From contig JAUXPP010000141.1 in assembly GCA_030683705.1 (NCBI GenBank), positions 52,495 through 116,494 on the forward strand: a stretch of DNA of 64,000 bases. The letters run 5' to 3'. The translations under genes and the position numbers were made by a program. Shown here one piece after another: positions 39,627 through 48,799 of this stretch. The DNA comes from Polaromonas sp. GTDB lineage: Bacteria > Pseudomonadota > Gammaproteobacteria > Burkholderiales > Burkholderiaceae_C. A model generated the notes under the pieces. It was given only the letters and a program-made list of their open reading frames with translations, made no database searches and was not told the origin of the DNA. Position 1 is the stretch's first letter, and every line of letters starts with the position of its first letter.

Positions 39627-40220
39627 ATGCCCCACCCCAAAAACATCGTCATCCTGATTTCAGGCAGCGGCTCCAACATGGCCGCCATCGTCCAGGCCGC
39701 GCAACAACAGGGCTGGCAACAGCAGTTCAGCGCCACGGTGGCGGCCGTCATCAGCAACCGGCCGGGGGCGACCGGCCTGCAACTGGCGCAATCGCTGGGC
39801 GTGGCGACGCAGGTGCTGGACCACCGGGCGTTCGAGTCGCGTGAAGCCTTCGACGCCGCGCTGATGCAACTGATCGATGGCCACCAGCCGGCTCTGGTGG
39901 TGCTGGCCGGTTTCATGCGCATCCTCACACCGGGGTTTGTGAGCCACTATGCAGGGCGGTTGATCAACATCCATCCTTCGCTGCTGCCGGCCTTCACTGG
40001 CCTGAACACGCACCAGCGTGCCATAGCTGCCGGCTGTCGCGAGGCCGGCTGTACCGTGCACCAGGTGACGGCCGAACTCGACCACGGCCCCATCCTCGCG
40101 CAAGCGGCGGTGCCGGTGCTGCCGGACGACACCGCCGAGACGCTGGCCGCGCGCGTGCTGGTCGAGGAGCACCGGCTCTATCCGCAGGCGGTGCGCGGCT
40201 GGCTGCAGAACCAGCCTTGA
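39627..40220 (+). CDS. purN: phosphoribosylglycinamide formyltransferase
   Basis: 'VILISGSGSNMAAI', 'VVLAGFMRILTPGFVSHYAGRLINIHPSLLPAFTGLNTHQRAI'. Confidence 0.96.
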   Translation: MPHPKNIVILISGSGSNMAAIVQAAQQQGWQQQFSATVAAVISNRPGATGLQLAQSLGVATQVLDHRAFESREAFDAALMQLIDGHQPALVVLAGFMRILTPGFVSHYAGRLINIHPSLLPAFTGLNTHQRAIAAGCREAGCTVHQVTAELDHGPILAQAAVPVLPDDTAETLAARVLVEEHRLYPQAVRGWLQNQP

Positions 40221-40349
40221 GCGGCGGTTTACAAAAAGATACCCGCATCGCGAACGCGGTTGAATCCGGCCGTGTGCCCCACCCGTATTGAAGGCAGCCG
40301 TTGATGTCCCATCCTGGATGTCGGCTGTTCTACTTCAAAGGGTATTCAC

Positions 40350-40904
40350 ATGCAAACGAAACACAAACTGGCTTCCATCGGTCTCGCGGTCATGCTGTCC
40401 ATGACGGCGGCTTCCTCCTTCGCCCAGGTGATGGTCGGCGGTGCGCCCATGCTGGCGTCCAAGGACATCATCGACAACGCAGTGAACTCCAAGGACCACA
40501 CCACGCTGGTGGCCGCCGTCAAGGCCGCGGGCCTGGTCGACACCCTGAAAAGCGCCGGTCCCTTCACCGTGTTTGCACCGACCAATGCGGCTTTTGCAGC
40601 ACTGCCCGCAGGCACCGTCGACACCCTGCTCAAGCCCGAGAACAAGGGCATGCTGACCGGCATCCTGACCTACCACGTGGTGGCCGGCAAGGTGGACGCC
40701 GCTGCGCTGACCAAGGCGATTGCCGACGGCAAGGGTTCTGCATCCCTGAAAACCGTGGCCGGCGGTACGCTGACGGCCAAGGCCATGGGCGGCAAGGTGA
40801 TGGTTACCGATGAAAAAGGCGGCGTGTCCACCGTGACGATTGCCGACGTCTACCAGTCCAACGGCGTGATCCACGTGGTCGACAAGGTGCTGCTGCCGAA
40901 ATAA
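40350..40904 (+). CDS. fasciclin domain-containing secreted protein
   Basis: Signal peptide; 'SAGPFTVFAPTNAAFAALPAGTVDTLLKPENKGMLTGILTYHVVAGKV'. Confidence 0.93.
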   Translation: MQTKHKLASIGLAVMLSMTAASSFAQVMVGGAPMLASKDIIDNAVNSKDHTTLVAAVKAAGLVDTLKSAGPFTVFAPTNAAFAALPAGTVDTLLKPENKGMLTGILTYHVVAGKVDAAALTKAIADGKGSASLKTVAGGTLTAKAMGGKVMVTDEKGGVSTVTIADVYQSNGVIHVVDKVLLPK

Positions 40905-40941
40905 TTTCCGCACCGCTTCTCACGGGGCGGGCCGAAATGAC

Positions 40942-40975
40942 AAGCCCCCGCACGGTTGGCGCCGCGCGGGGGCTT
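40942..40975. terminator. bidirectional terminator between fasciclin gene and aceE
   Basis: AAGCCCCCGC acggttggcgcc GCGGGGGCTT hairpin between convergent genes. Confidence 0.75.
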
Positions 40976-40989
40976 TGCTGTCTGGCGCA

Positions 40990-43755
40990 CTACTGCGCTT
41001 GGGCCAGCTGGTGCAGCGCAGCTTTCACAATGCTGGCCGCGTCCACGCCGAAAAATCCGCGCAGCGCGGCGCGTGTGTCGCTGCGGCCGAAGCCGTCGGT
41101 GCCCAGTGTCAGGTAGCTGCGGCCCGGCGGCAGGAAGGCGCGAATGCTTTCCGGGACGGCACGCACGTAGTCGGTGGCAGCGATGATGGGGCCCGTGCTG
41201 GCCGCCAGTTGCTGCGCGATGAAAGCTTCCGTCGTGGCTTCACCGGCGAGCGCGCGTTGCTGGCAGGCCGCACCGTCGCGCGCCAGCTCGCTCCAGCTGG
41301 TGACGCTGTAGACGGTGCTTGTGATGCCTTGCGCCGCCAGTTGCTGCGCCGCCTTGATCACCTCGGTCAGAATGGCGCCCGAGCCCATCAAGCTCACTTT
41401 TTGAAGGGTTTTCGGGCTCTGGCCCTTATCCGGCGAGCGTGGGTAGCTACTGAATTGATAGCATCCCCTGAGCATGTCGGGCTCGGCGCCGGGCCGCAGA
41501 TCGGGCTGGGGGTAGTTCTCGTTCATCAAGGTGACGTAGTAAAAAACGTCTTGCTGCTCCACCATCATCTCGCGCATGCCCTGGGCCACGATCACCGCGA
41601 GTTCGCAGGCGAAGGCCGGGTCCCAGGCCTTGCAGTTGGGAATCGTGGCCGCCACCAGGTGGCTGGAGCCGTCCTGGTGCTGCAGGCCTTCGCCGCCCAG
41701 GGTGGTGCGGCCCGAGGTCGCGCCCAGCAAAAAGCCGCGGGCGCGCTGGTCGGCGGCAGCCCAGATCTGGTCGCCGACGCGCTGGAAGCCGAACATCGAG
41801 TAGTAGATATAAAAAGGCAACATGGCCAGCCCGTGCACGCTGTAGCTGGTGGCGGCCGCGGTCCAGCTCGCCAGCGCGCCGGCTTCGCTGATGCCTTCCT
41901 CGAGGATCTGGCCGTCCAGCGCCTCGCGGTAACTGAGCACCGAGCCGATGTCTTCCGGCGCGTACTTCTGGCCGACGCTGGAATAAATGCCGACCTGCTT
42001 GAACAGGTTGGCCATGCCGAAGGTGCGCGCCTCGTCGGCAACGATGGGGACTATCCTCGGTCCCAGCGCGGGATCCTTGAGCAGGCCGCCCAGCATGCGC
42101 ACAAAAGCCATGGTGGTGCTCATTTCCTTGCCATCGGCGGTCAGCGCAAACTGCGCATAGGCCGGCAGGGCGGGCACGGCCACGCTGTCGGCGATGGTTT
42201 GGCGTTGCGGCAGGTAGCCACCCAGCGCCTGCCGTCTGGCATGCAGGTACAACATCTCCGCGCTGTTGTCGGCGGGTTTGTAGAAGCTGAGGGTTTTGGC
42301 CTGTTCGTCGGTCAGCGGCAGGTTGAAGCGGTTGCGAAACTCCAGCAGGTCGGTTTCGTCGAACTTCTTTTGCGAGTGGGTGGTCATCTTGCCCTGGCCG
42401 GCGCTGCCCATGCCATACCCTTTTTTGGTGTGGGCCAGGATCACCGTCGGCTGGCCGGTGTGGTTTGCCGCGGCGGCGTAGGCCGCGTGGATTTTCACCA
42501 GGTCGTGGCCACCGCGCTTGAGCCGGTCGATTTGTTCATCCGTCATGCCCTGCGCCAGCCGCGCCAGTTCCTCGTTCTGGCCGAAGAAGTTGTCCCGGTT
42601 GAAGCGCCCGTCCTTGGCGGCAAAGGTCTGCATCTGGCCATCCACCGTGTGGGCAAAGGCCTGCGTCAGGGCACCCGTCAGGTCGCGCGCGAACAGGCCG
42701 TCCCAGTCGCTGCCCCAGACCAGCTTGATGACCTTCCAGCCGGACCCCAGAAACAGTTTTTCCAGCTCGTCGATGATGCGGCCGTTGCCGCGCACCGGTC
42801 CGTCCAGGCGCTGCAGGTTGCAGTTGACGACCCAGACCAGGTTGTCCAGGCCTTCGCGCGCGGCCAGGGTCAGTGCGCTCATGGATTCCGGCTCGTCCAT
42901 CTCGCCGTCGCCGAACACGCCCCACACCTTTCGGCCCGTGCAGTCCAGCAGGCGCCGATGCGTCAGGTAGTGCATGAAACGTGCGTGGTAAATCGAGCTG
43001 ATCGGACCTATGCCCATGGAGCCGGTCGGAAACTGCCAGAAGTCCGGCATCAGGTAAGGATGCGGATAACTCGACAGGCCTTGCGCGCCTTGCGCCGGCG
43101 CCGACAGCTCCTGCCGGTAAAAACCCAGGTCCTTCTCGTCGAGACGGCCTTCGAGGTAGGCGCGTGCATACACGCCGGGGGCGCTGTGCGGCTGGAAAAA
43201 CACCAGGTCGCCCAGATGTTGCCCCCCACGCTCCTCCACTTCGTGCGAGTCGCTGCCCCCCCGCGGGGGGCTCTCGCCGCTTGGGGCGGCCCGGCGCTGC
43301 TCGGCTGGCCCTCCTTGTCGCCGCGCACGAAAGAAATGGTTGAAGCCGGTTTCGAACAGGTCGGCGGCGCTGGCATAACTGGCGATATGGCCGCCCAGTT
43401 CGGCCGAGCCGCCGGACTCGGCCTGGTTGGCGCGCACCACCATGGCCAGGGCGTTCCAGCGCATCAGCGAGGCCAGGCGCTCCTCGATCGCGAGGTCGCC
43501 GGGGAACACCGGTTGCTCGTCGACGCTGATGCTGTTGACATAAGGCGTGGACAACTCGGGCGTCCAGCCCACGCGCTGCGCGCGTGCCAGCCGCGCCAGT
43601 TCGTCCAGCACGAAGCGTGCGCGCGCCTGGCCCTGGGCCGCCACCAGGGCGGTGAAGGCTTCGCGCCATTCGGCGGTTTCCTGGGGATCGGTATCGGGCG
43701 GCGGCGAGCTGGGCATGGCGTGCGAGAGGGTGTGCCGGGGCAGGGATGCGTTCAT
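40990..43755 (-). CDS. aceE: pyruvate dehydrogenase E1 component, homodimeric type, with two in-frame repeat-derived insertions
   Basis: 'YPHPYLMPDFWQFPTGSMGIGPISSIYHARFMHYL', 'GDGEMDEPESMSALTLAAREGLDNLVWVVNCNLQRLDGPVRGNG'. Confidence 0.96.
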   Translation of the reverse strand: MNASLPRHTLSHAMPSSPPPDTDPQETAEWREAFTALVAAQGQARARFVLDELARLARAQRVGWTPELSTPYVNSISVDEQPVFPGDLAIEERLASLMRWNALAMVVRANQAESGGSAELGGHIASYASAADLFETGFNHFFRARRQGGPAEQRRAAPSGESPPRGGSDSHEVEERGGQHLGDLVFFQPHSAPGVYARAYLEGRLDEKDLGFYRQELSAPAQGAQGLSSYPHPYLMPDFWQFPTGSMGIGPISSIYHARFMHYLTHRRLLDCTGRKVWGVFGDGEMDEPESMSALTLAAREGLDNLVWVVNCNLQRLDGPVRGNGRIIDELEKLFLGSGWKVIKLVWGSDWDGLFARDLTGALTQAFAHTVDGQMQTFAAKDGRFNRDNFFGQNEELARLAQGMTDEQIDRLKRGGHDLVKIHAAYAAAANHTGQPTVILAHTKKGYGMGSAGQGKMTTHSQKKFDETDLLEFRNRFNLPLTDEQAKTLSFYKPADNSAEMLYLHARRQALGGYLPQRQTIADSVAVPALPAYAQFALTADGKEMSTTMAFVRMLGGLLKDPALGPRIVPIVADEARTFGMANLFKQVGIYSSVGQKYAPEDIGSVLSYREALDGQILEEGISEAGALASWTAAATSYSVHGLAMLPFYIYYSMFGFQRVGDQIWAAADQRARGFLLGATSGRTTLGGEGLQHQDGSSHLVAATIPNCKAWDPAFACELAVIVAQGMREMMVEQQDVFYYVTLMNENYPQPDLRPGAEPDMLRGCYQFSSYPRSPDKGQSPKTLQKVSLMGSGAILTEVIKAAQQLAAQGITSTVYSVTSWSELARDGAACQQRALAGEATTEAFIAQQLAASTGPIIAATDYVRAVPESIRAFLPPGRSYLTLGTDGFGRSDTRAALRGFFGVDAASIVKAALHQLAQAQ
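41398..41462 (+). repeat. Element A copy inside aceE (antisense to gene)
   Basis: ctttttgaagggttttcgggctctggcccttatccggcgagcgtgggtaGCTACTGAATTGATAGC; encodes GCYQFSSYPRSPDKGQSPKTLQK. Confidence 0.8.
43221..43292 (-). repeat. Element B copy inside aceE (sense orientation)
   Basis: Reverse complement reads gggccgccccaagcggcgagagccccccgcgggggggcagcgactcgcacgaagtggaggagcgtggggggc. Confidence 0.85.
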
Positions 43756-43803
43756 GGGCTCAATATACGGACGGTGCCGCAGCATGAGTGACCGAGAAGC
43801 GCG

Positions 43804-43839
43804 ATTTTCAGAAGATATGAAGCATAAAATTCTGAAAAT
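43804..43839. promoter_or_regulatory. perfect 10-bp inverted repeat in aceE/lrp-type divergent intergenic region
   Basis: ATTTTCAGAA (43804-43813) n16 TTCTGAAAAT (43830-43839). Confidence 0.55.
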
Positions 43840-43856
43840 AAAGGAGTTACTGGTAC

Positions 43857-44324
43857 ATGAAGCTGGATGCCATCGATTTGCGGATTCTTGACGAGTTGCA
43901 GCGCGATGGTGCGCTGTCCAATGTGGCGCTGGCCCGCCGCGTCCACCTGAGCCCCTCGCCCTGCCTGGCCCGCGTCAAGGCGCTGGAGGCTGCGCGGGTG
44001 ATAGACCGGTATGTGGCCATCACCAATGCCGCGGCGCTGGGACTGGGACTGACGGTGTTTATCTCGATCAGCCTGCGTTCGCAAAACAAGGCGTCGCTGG
44101 CCGAGTTCGAGCGGCGCATCGCCGAACACGACGAGGTGATGGAGTGTTACCTGATGACGGGCGACAGCGACTACCTGATCCGTGTGGCGGTGGCCGACAT
44201 GGGCGCGCTGGAAAAATTCATCCTCGAGCAGCTCACGCCGATCCCGGGCATCGACAAGATACGCTCGAGTTTTGCGCTCAAGCAGGTCAGGTACAAGACC
44301 GCCTTGCCGCTGCCTGCAGCCTGA
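43857..44324 (+). CDS. Lrp/AsnC family transcriptional regulator
   Basis: 'LDAIDLRILDELQRDGALSNVALARRVHLSPSPCLARVKALEAARVIDRYVA', 'ECYLMTGDSDYLIRVAV'. Confidence 0.95.
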   Translation: MKLDAIDLRILDELQRDGALSNVALARRVHLSPSPCLARVKALEAARVIDRYVAITNAAALGLGLTVFISISLRSQNKASLAEFERRIAEHDEVMECYLMTGDSDYLIRVAVADMGALEKFILEQLTPIPGIDKIRSSFALKQVRYKTALPLPAA

Positions 44325-44330
44325 ACTGGC

Positions 44331-46178
44331 TCAGGCCATGGGCGTGCGCAATTTTTCCGGCTTGTCGTTGTGCAGTGCCGGGTGCGACACCTCGATCGCA
44401 TTGATTTTGGCAACCAGCTCCTCCCGCCGCAGGCCTTCTTCCGGAGGCAGGCTGGCCGGCTCGCCGGCGGGATCGACAAACTGGACATAACGCCTGGGGC
44501 CCGGGCTCATGCGCCGCAGCCGGGTTTTCAGGCTGTCGATGATCTGCTGGCCGGTGTGGCGCTCCGGCGTGCCATGCCAGATGGCGATGTGCAGGTTGAA
44601 AGCATTGGGTTCGTCGAGCTTGTCGGACAGCCGGATGCAGTCGGCCAGGATCTTGGTCGAGACCTCGGAGACGGCCTCGCGGTTGACCGGGCCTTCAATC
44701 AGCATCAGGAACAGGTTTTCCTCATAACGCACCACGGTGTCCATGTCGCGCGCAGCGCGGCGCAGGATCTCGCCGATGCGCGACAGGGCAACGCTGCGCT
44801 TGTGGTCGTTCAGTTCGTCAGGGCTGGGCGCCTGGTCCAGCCAGCGCAACAGCACGATGCCACATTCCGAACGGCGGCGGCGTGCGCGCAGCAGCATTTG
44901 CGCGAGCCGGTTGTCCACCACCCGCGGCAGCATCAGCCCGCTGGCCGGATCGTAGTTGGCCAGGGCGGCGATGCGATGGTTGGAAAACAGCGCCGCCCGG
45001 CTGCGCCAGGCCAGTACAAAAAAGATCCACAGCAGGCCGACCATGGCCGACAGCACACCGGCGGCCTGCGCGGCCTCGATGTTCCTGACCCATCCGGCGT
45101 TGTAGAAGATGCGCGCCAGTGCCGCCAGCGCGATGGGCGCGGTGCCCAGCAGGAGGAGCAGATTCCAGGCCTGACCGCGCAGGGACATCCAGACCAGGCT
45201 GCCGAGAATGGTCACGGTGGCCACCCCCAGCCACAGGTTGCGCATGTCGCGCGGGATGAAATCCTGCCGGATCGCCATCATGCCGGCCATCAGCAGGCTG
45301 CCCGCGGTGACGGTCACCAGCAGCTTGTAGATGTGCGGGTGGCCGCTGCGGGCGTAGCTGGCCTGGGCGCAGAACCACGCGCCAGCGGCCATGCTCAGCC
45401 CGGCCGAGACCCAGCCCATGACCTGGTTCAGGTGTGCACTGCCCGGCCATATGCGCCAGCTGCCGTAGCTGATCAGCACCAGCTGCGTGAACATCAGCGT
45501 TACCACGACCGCGCCGAACCACAGGAACACGCGGTTGCGGGCCATCACGAAGGCAGCGATGCTCAGCGCCGCCAGCACGCTGAACATTCCCCACATCAGG
45601 CCGATCACCACGCCCACGCGGGACGCGCCATTGACATACGCGACCGGCGACAGCAGCATCGGACGGTCGGTGAGGGCGCGGTGGTTCTCGAAGCGCAGGT
45701 AGTAGGTTTGTGCACGATCCCTGCGGGTCTGCAGTTCAAAACTCGGCACGCGGGTAGGCAGTGACCAGTCCGCGGGTGCAATCGCTTCGCCAGCGGCCTG
45801 TACCAGCCATTCGTCCCGGGGGCCGCGTGAAAACAGGCTGGCCCGGACCAGCGCCTGTCCGGGCAGGCGGATGAACCAGGTCTGCGGCGACTCGGTGGGC
45901 GGCAATGAAAAAGTGGCCCAGACGTCCTGGCTGCGCGAGGTGGGCAGCACCGTCGTGCCGGTGTAGGGCTGGAAGTCCCTGGGGCTGCCGGCGGTCAGCC
46001 CGTCGGGCGAGTCCACGCTGCCTTTGGGCACGGCCACCCACTTGAGCGGTTCGGACAGGGTGATGGTGACGCTGTCTTCATACAGACGGCCGAAGTCCTG
46101 CGCATGGCCTGGCTGCAGCAACATGGCCAACAGCACCAGCCAGAAACCGCGAAAGCTGGCCCGTCTGAACATCCGCAT
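44331..46178 (-). CDS. 7TMR-DISM-type sensor with degenerate GGDEF-like domain
   Basis: Extracellular 7TMR-DISMED2-like region, seven TM-like segments, C-terminal GGDEF-like fold where GGDEF is replaced ('VVRYEENLFLMLIEGP'). Confidence 0.75.
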   Translation of the reverse strand: MRMFRRASFRGFWLVLLAMLLQPGHAQDFGRLYEDSVTITLSEPLKWVAVPKGSVDSPDGLTAGSPRDFQPYTGTTVLPTSRSQDVWATFSLPPTESPQTWFIRLPGQALVRASLFSRGPRDEWLVQAAGEAIAPADWSLPTRVPSFELQTRRDRAQTYYLRFENHRALTDRPMLLSPVAYVNGASRVGVVIGLMWGMFSVLAALSIAAFVMARNRVFLWFGAVVVTLMFTQLVLISYGSWRIWPGSAHLNQVMGWVSAGLSMAAGAWFCAQASYARSGHPHIYKLLVTVTAGSLLMAGMMAIRQDFIPRDMRNLWLGVATVTILGSLVWMSLRGQAWNLLLLLGTAPIALAALARIFYNAGWVRNIEAAQAAGVLSAMVGLLWIFFVLAWRSRAALFSNHRIAALANYDPASGLMLPRVVDNRLAQMLLRARRRRSECGIVLLRWLDQAPSPDELNDHKRSVALSRIGEILRRAARDMDTVVRYEENLFLMLIEGPVNREAVSEVSTKILADCIRLSDKLDEPNAFNLHIAIWHGTPERHTGQQIIDSLKTRLRRMSPGPRRYVQFVDPAGEPASLPPEEGLRREELVAKINAIEVSHPALHNDKPEKLRTPMA

Positions 46179-46280
46179 AGCTTATTGCAAAAGCGCGCCG
46201 TGTCCGCCCCGGAATCGCCCGGTCATCACGATGTCACAGCAATAAACCACCATGCGTGCGTCACCAACAACGGAGGAACC

Positions 46281-47660
46281 ATGCCCTATTCCCGCTTTGC
46301 CAACACCCGACGCCTGGCTGCCCGCGCGGCTTTTCCCGTGTTCGCCGCCGCGCTGCTGGCCGCACCCCTGCATGCACAGACCGCCTTTCCGGCCACGCTG
46401 GCCGGCCATGCCCTGCTGCCTGCGCAGTCATTCATCGCTGCACCCAAGGACGCGCCGCAGGACCTGAAAAACGCCGGAAAATTCACCACTGGAAAACGCG
46501 TCGAGGCTTTCGGCACAGTCGAGGGCCGGTCCGCCGGCCGCCCCACCGGCGTCTCGCTGCCGTTCCGGGGCCAGCCGGTTCAGGGCCACTCCGGCATCAA
46601 GAAGATGGCCGACGGCAGCTTCTGGATCCTGACCGACAACGGCTCCGGCTCCAAGGCCAATTCGCCCGACTCCATGCTCTACCTGAACCGCTACGCCGTG
46701 GACTTCAAGGGCGGCGGCATGAAGCGCCTGGAGACGGTTTTCCTGAGCGACCCCAACAAGAAGGTGCCGTTTCGCATCGTCCAGGAGGGCACGAAGCAGC
46801 GCTACCTGACCGGCAGCGACTTCGACACCGAGAGTTTCCAGATCGCCGGCGGCGCGCTGTGGATCGGTGACGAGTTCGGCCCCTGGCTGATCAAGGCCGA
46901 CATGAAGGGCCGGGTGCTGGCGGTGTTCGAAACCCAGGTCGACGGCAAGCCGGTGCGCTCGCCCGACCACCCGGCCGTGACCACGCCGGGCGTGCCCGGC
47001 GGTGCGGTGGATTTCCAGGTGCGCCGCTCCAAGGGTTATGAGGGCATGGCTGCCTCGAAAGACGGCAGCAAGCTGTACGCCCTGCTCGAAGGCGCCTTGT
47101 GGGACGCGGCGACCAAGGGCAATGAAAAACTCGACGGCAAGGACTACCTGCGCGTGCTCGAGTTCGATGTCAAGAGCGAAAGCTGGACCGGCCGCCACTG
47201 GAAGTATGTGCTGGAAGGCGCCAGCCACGCGATCGGCGACTTCAACATGATCGACGGCACGACCGGTCTGATTATCGAACGCGACAACGGCGAAGGCACC
47301 GCCGACAAGGCCTGCCCCGAAGGCCAGAAACGCAGCGACTGCTTTCATGACCTGGCCAAATTCAAGCGGGTCTACAAGATCGAAATGAGTGACGCGAATG
47401 TCGGCGCAGCGGTGCGCAAGATCGCCTACATCGACCTGATGGCCATTGCCGACCCGAACAAGCTGGCGCGCAAGCCGCTGAACAATGGCGTGTTGACCTT
47501 TCCCTTCTTCACCATCGAAAACGTCGATGTGGTGGACGCCAGCCACATCGTCGTGGGCAATGACAACAACCTGCCGTTTTCCAGCAGCCGTGACCCCAAC
47601 AAGGCCGACGACAACGAGTTGATCCTGCTGGAAGTTGCGGACTTTCTGAAGGCCAACTGA
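46281..47660 (+). CDS. esterase-like activity of phytase family protein
   Basis: Signal peptide; 'GHSGIKKMADGSFWILTDNGSGSKANSPDSMLYLNRYAVDF', 'EGMAASKDGSKLYALLEGAL', 'FTIENVDVVDASHIVVGNDNNLPFSSSR'. Confidence 0.85.
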   Translation: MPYSRFANTRRLAARAAFPVFAAALLAAPLHAQTAFPATLAGHALLPAQSFIAAPKDAPQDLKNAGKFTTGKRVEAFGTVEGRSAGRPTGVSLPFRGQPVQGHSGIKKMADGSFWILTDNGSGSKANSPDSMLYLNRYAVDFKGGGMKRLETVFLSDPNKKVPFRIVQEGTKQRYLTGSDFDTESFQIAGGALWIGDEFGPWLIKADMKGRVLAVFETQVDGKPVRSPDHPAVTTPGVPGGAVDFQVRRSKGYEGMAASKDGSKLYALLEGALWDAATKGNEKLDGKDYLRVLEFDVKSESWTGRHWKYVLEGASHAIGDFNMIDGTTGLIIERDNGEGTADKACPEGQKRSDCFHDLAKFKRVYKIEMSDANVGAAVRKIAYIDLMAIADPNKLARKPLNNGVLTFPFFTIENVDVVDASHIVVGNDNNLPFSSSRDPNKADDNELILLEVADFLKAN

Positions 47661-47776
47661 GGCTGAGCAGAGGGCGCGCGTGGGGGAACGGCGGTCCAGC
47701 CGCCCCCTGCGCCTGTCACCCGCTGGCGTCCCGTTTGTAGCTACAGTGAAGGCTTGATACTTTCCGGAGAAACGCC

Positions 47777-48694
47777 ATGCCTGTCCCGCCGCAGTTTCTG
47801 CCATTGACAGGTCTCTACGAGCCCTCTGCCATCCAGCAGCTTCCCGACGGACGCTTCCTGGTGGTGGAGGACGAACAGGCGCACCCCTTCAGCCTGGTGA
47901 GCCTGAGCGCCGACGGCACGGTCAAGAGCCGGGCCTTGACCCCCGGCTGGTTCGAGGGCAACGATGTGTTCTGGAAGCTCGACGACCTCGAAGGCTTGAC
48001 CGGCGACGCCGAGGGCTGTCTCTATGCGCTCACTTCGCATTCGCGCAACGACGAGGGTGAGCAGAAGAAGGCGCGCGACAGGCTGGTGCGTTTCCGGATC
48101 GAGGGCAACCGCGTGCGTGAACCCGTGGTGGTGGGCGGGCTCAAACCGGCGCTGGTCGCAGCGCACCCGGTGCTGGCCGCTGCCGCGCTGATCGAGGACG
48201 TCAAGTCGGACGGCGGCCTCAATATCGAGGCGCTGGAGATCACACCCGACCGGCAGCAGCTGCTGGTCGGCTTCCGCAGCCCGCTGTTGGACGGCGCAGC
48301 CATCATCGCCTGCATAGCCAATCCGTCGGCCATTTTCGACGCCGGCGAGGCGCCGCGCCTGTCCGGCGGCTTGCTGACGCTGGACCTCGGCGGTCAGGGC
48401 ATACGCGGCATGGCCTGGATCGAGTCGCTCGGCGGCTACCTCCTGATCAGCGGACCCGCGTCGCAGGCGGACCAGGCCTTCGGGTTGTGGTTCTGGAACG
48501 GCCAGCCCGGGTCACCGGCGCGCCGGGTGGCGGTTCCCGGCCTGCAGCACTTCGAGCGGGCAGAAGGGCTGAGTACGGCAGAGATCGACGGTGTGGCCTA
48601 CATCGTCATCGTCAGTGATGACGGCAAGCGCGAGAAGGGGCGCTTTGCCCGCTTTGTGCTGCTGGAGCCCGGGCAACTGCGGATTGCGCCCTGA
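47777..48694 (+). CDS. DUF3616-like beta-propeller protein
   Basis: 'DDLEGLTGDAEGCLYALTSHSRNDEGEQKKARDRLVRFRI', 'GGLNIEALEITPDRQQLLVGFRSPL'. Confidence 0.65.
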   Translation: MPVPPQFLPLTGLYEPSAIQQLPDGRFLVVEDEQAHPFSLVSLSADGTVKSRALTPGWFEGNDVFWKLDDLEGLTGDAEGCLYALTSHSRNDEGEQKKARDRLVRFRIEGNRVREPVVVGGLKPALVAAHPVLAAAALIEDVKSDGGLNIEALEITPDRQQLLVGFRSPLLDGAAIIACIANPSAIFDAGEAPRLSGGLLTLDLGGQGIRGMAWIESLGGYLLISGPASQADQAFGLWFWNGQPGSPARRVAVPGLQHFERAEGLSTAEIDGVAYIVIVSDDGKREKGRFARFVLLEPGQLRIAP

Positions 48695-48729
48695 GGCGGC
48701 GCGGCGCCGGGCCATGGCCAGACCCGTTT

Positions 48730-48790
48730 GCTACTGAATTAATAGCTGCTTGCGCTTGTCCGATATGGGCTGGAGGCCGAAAAGGCTTGA
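48730..48790 (-). repeat. Element A, intergenic copy between convergent genes
   Basis: GCTACTGAATTAATAGCtgcttgcgcttgtccgatatgggctggaggccgaaaaggcttgaa. Confidence 0.75.
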
Positions 48791-48799
48791 AGCTTGGGC

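Noticed and set aside
47733-47755. tttgtagctacagtgaaggcttg as an element fragment
   Set aside because: Too short and without the palindrome; likely chance or a promoter part.
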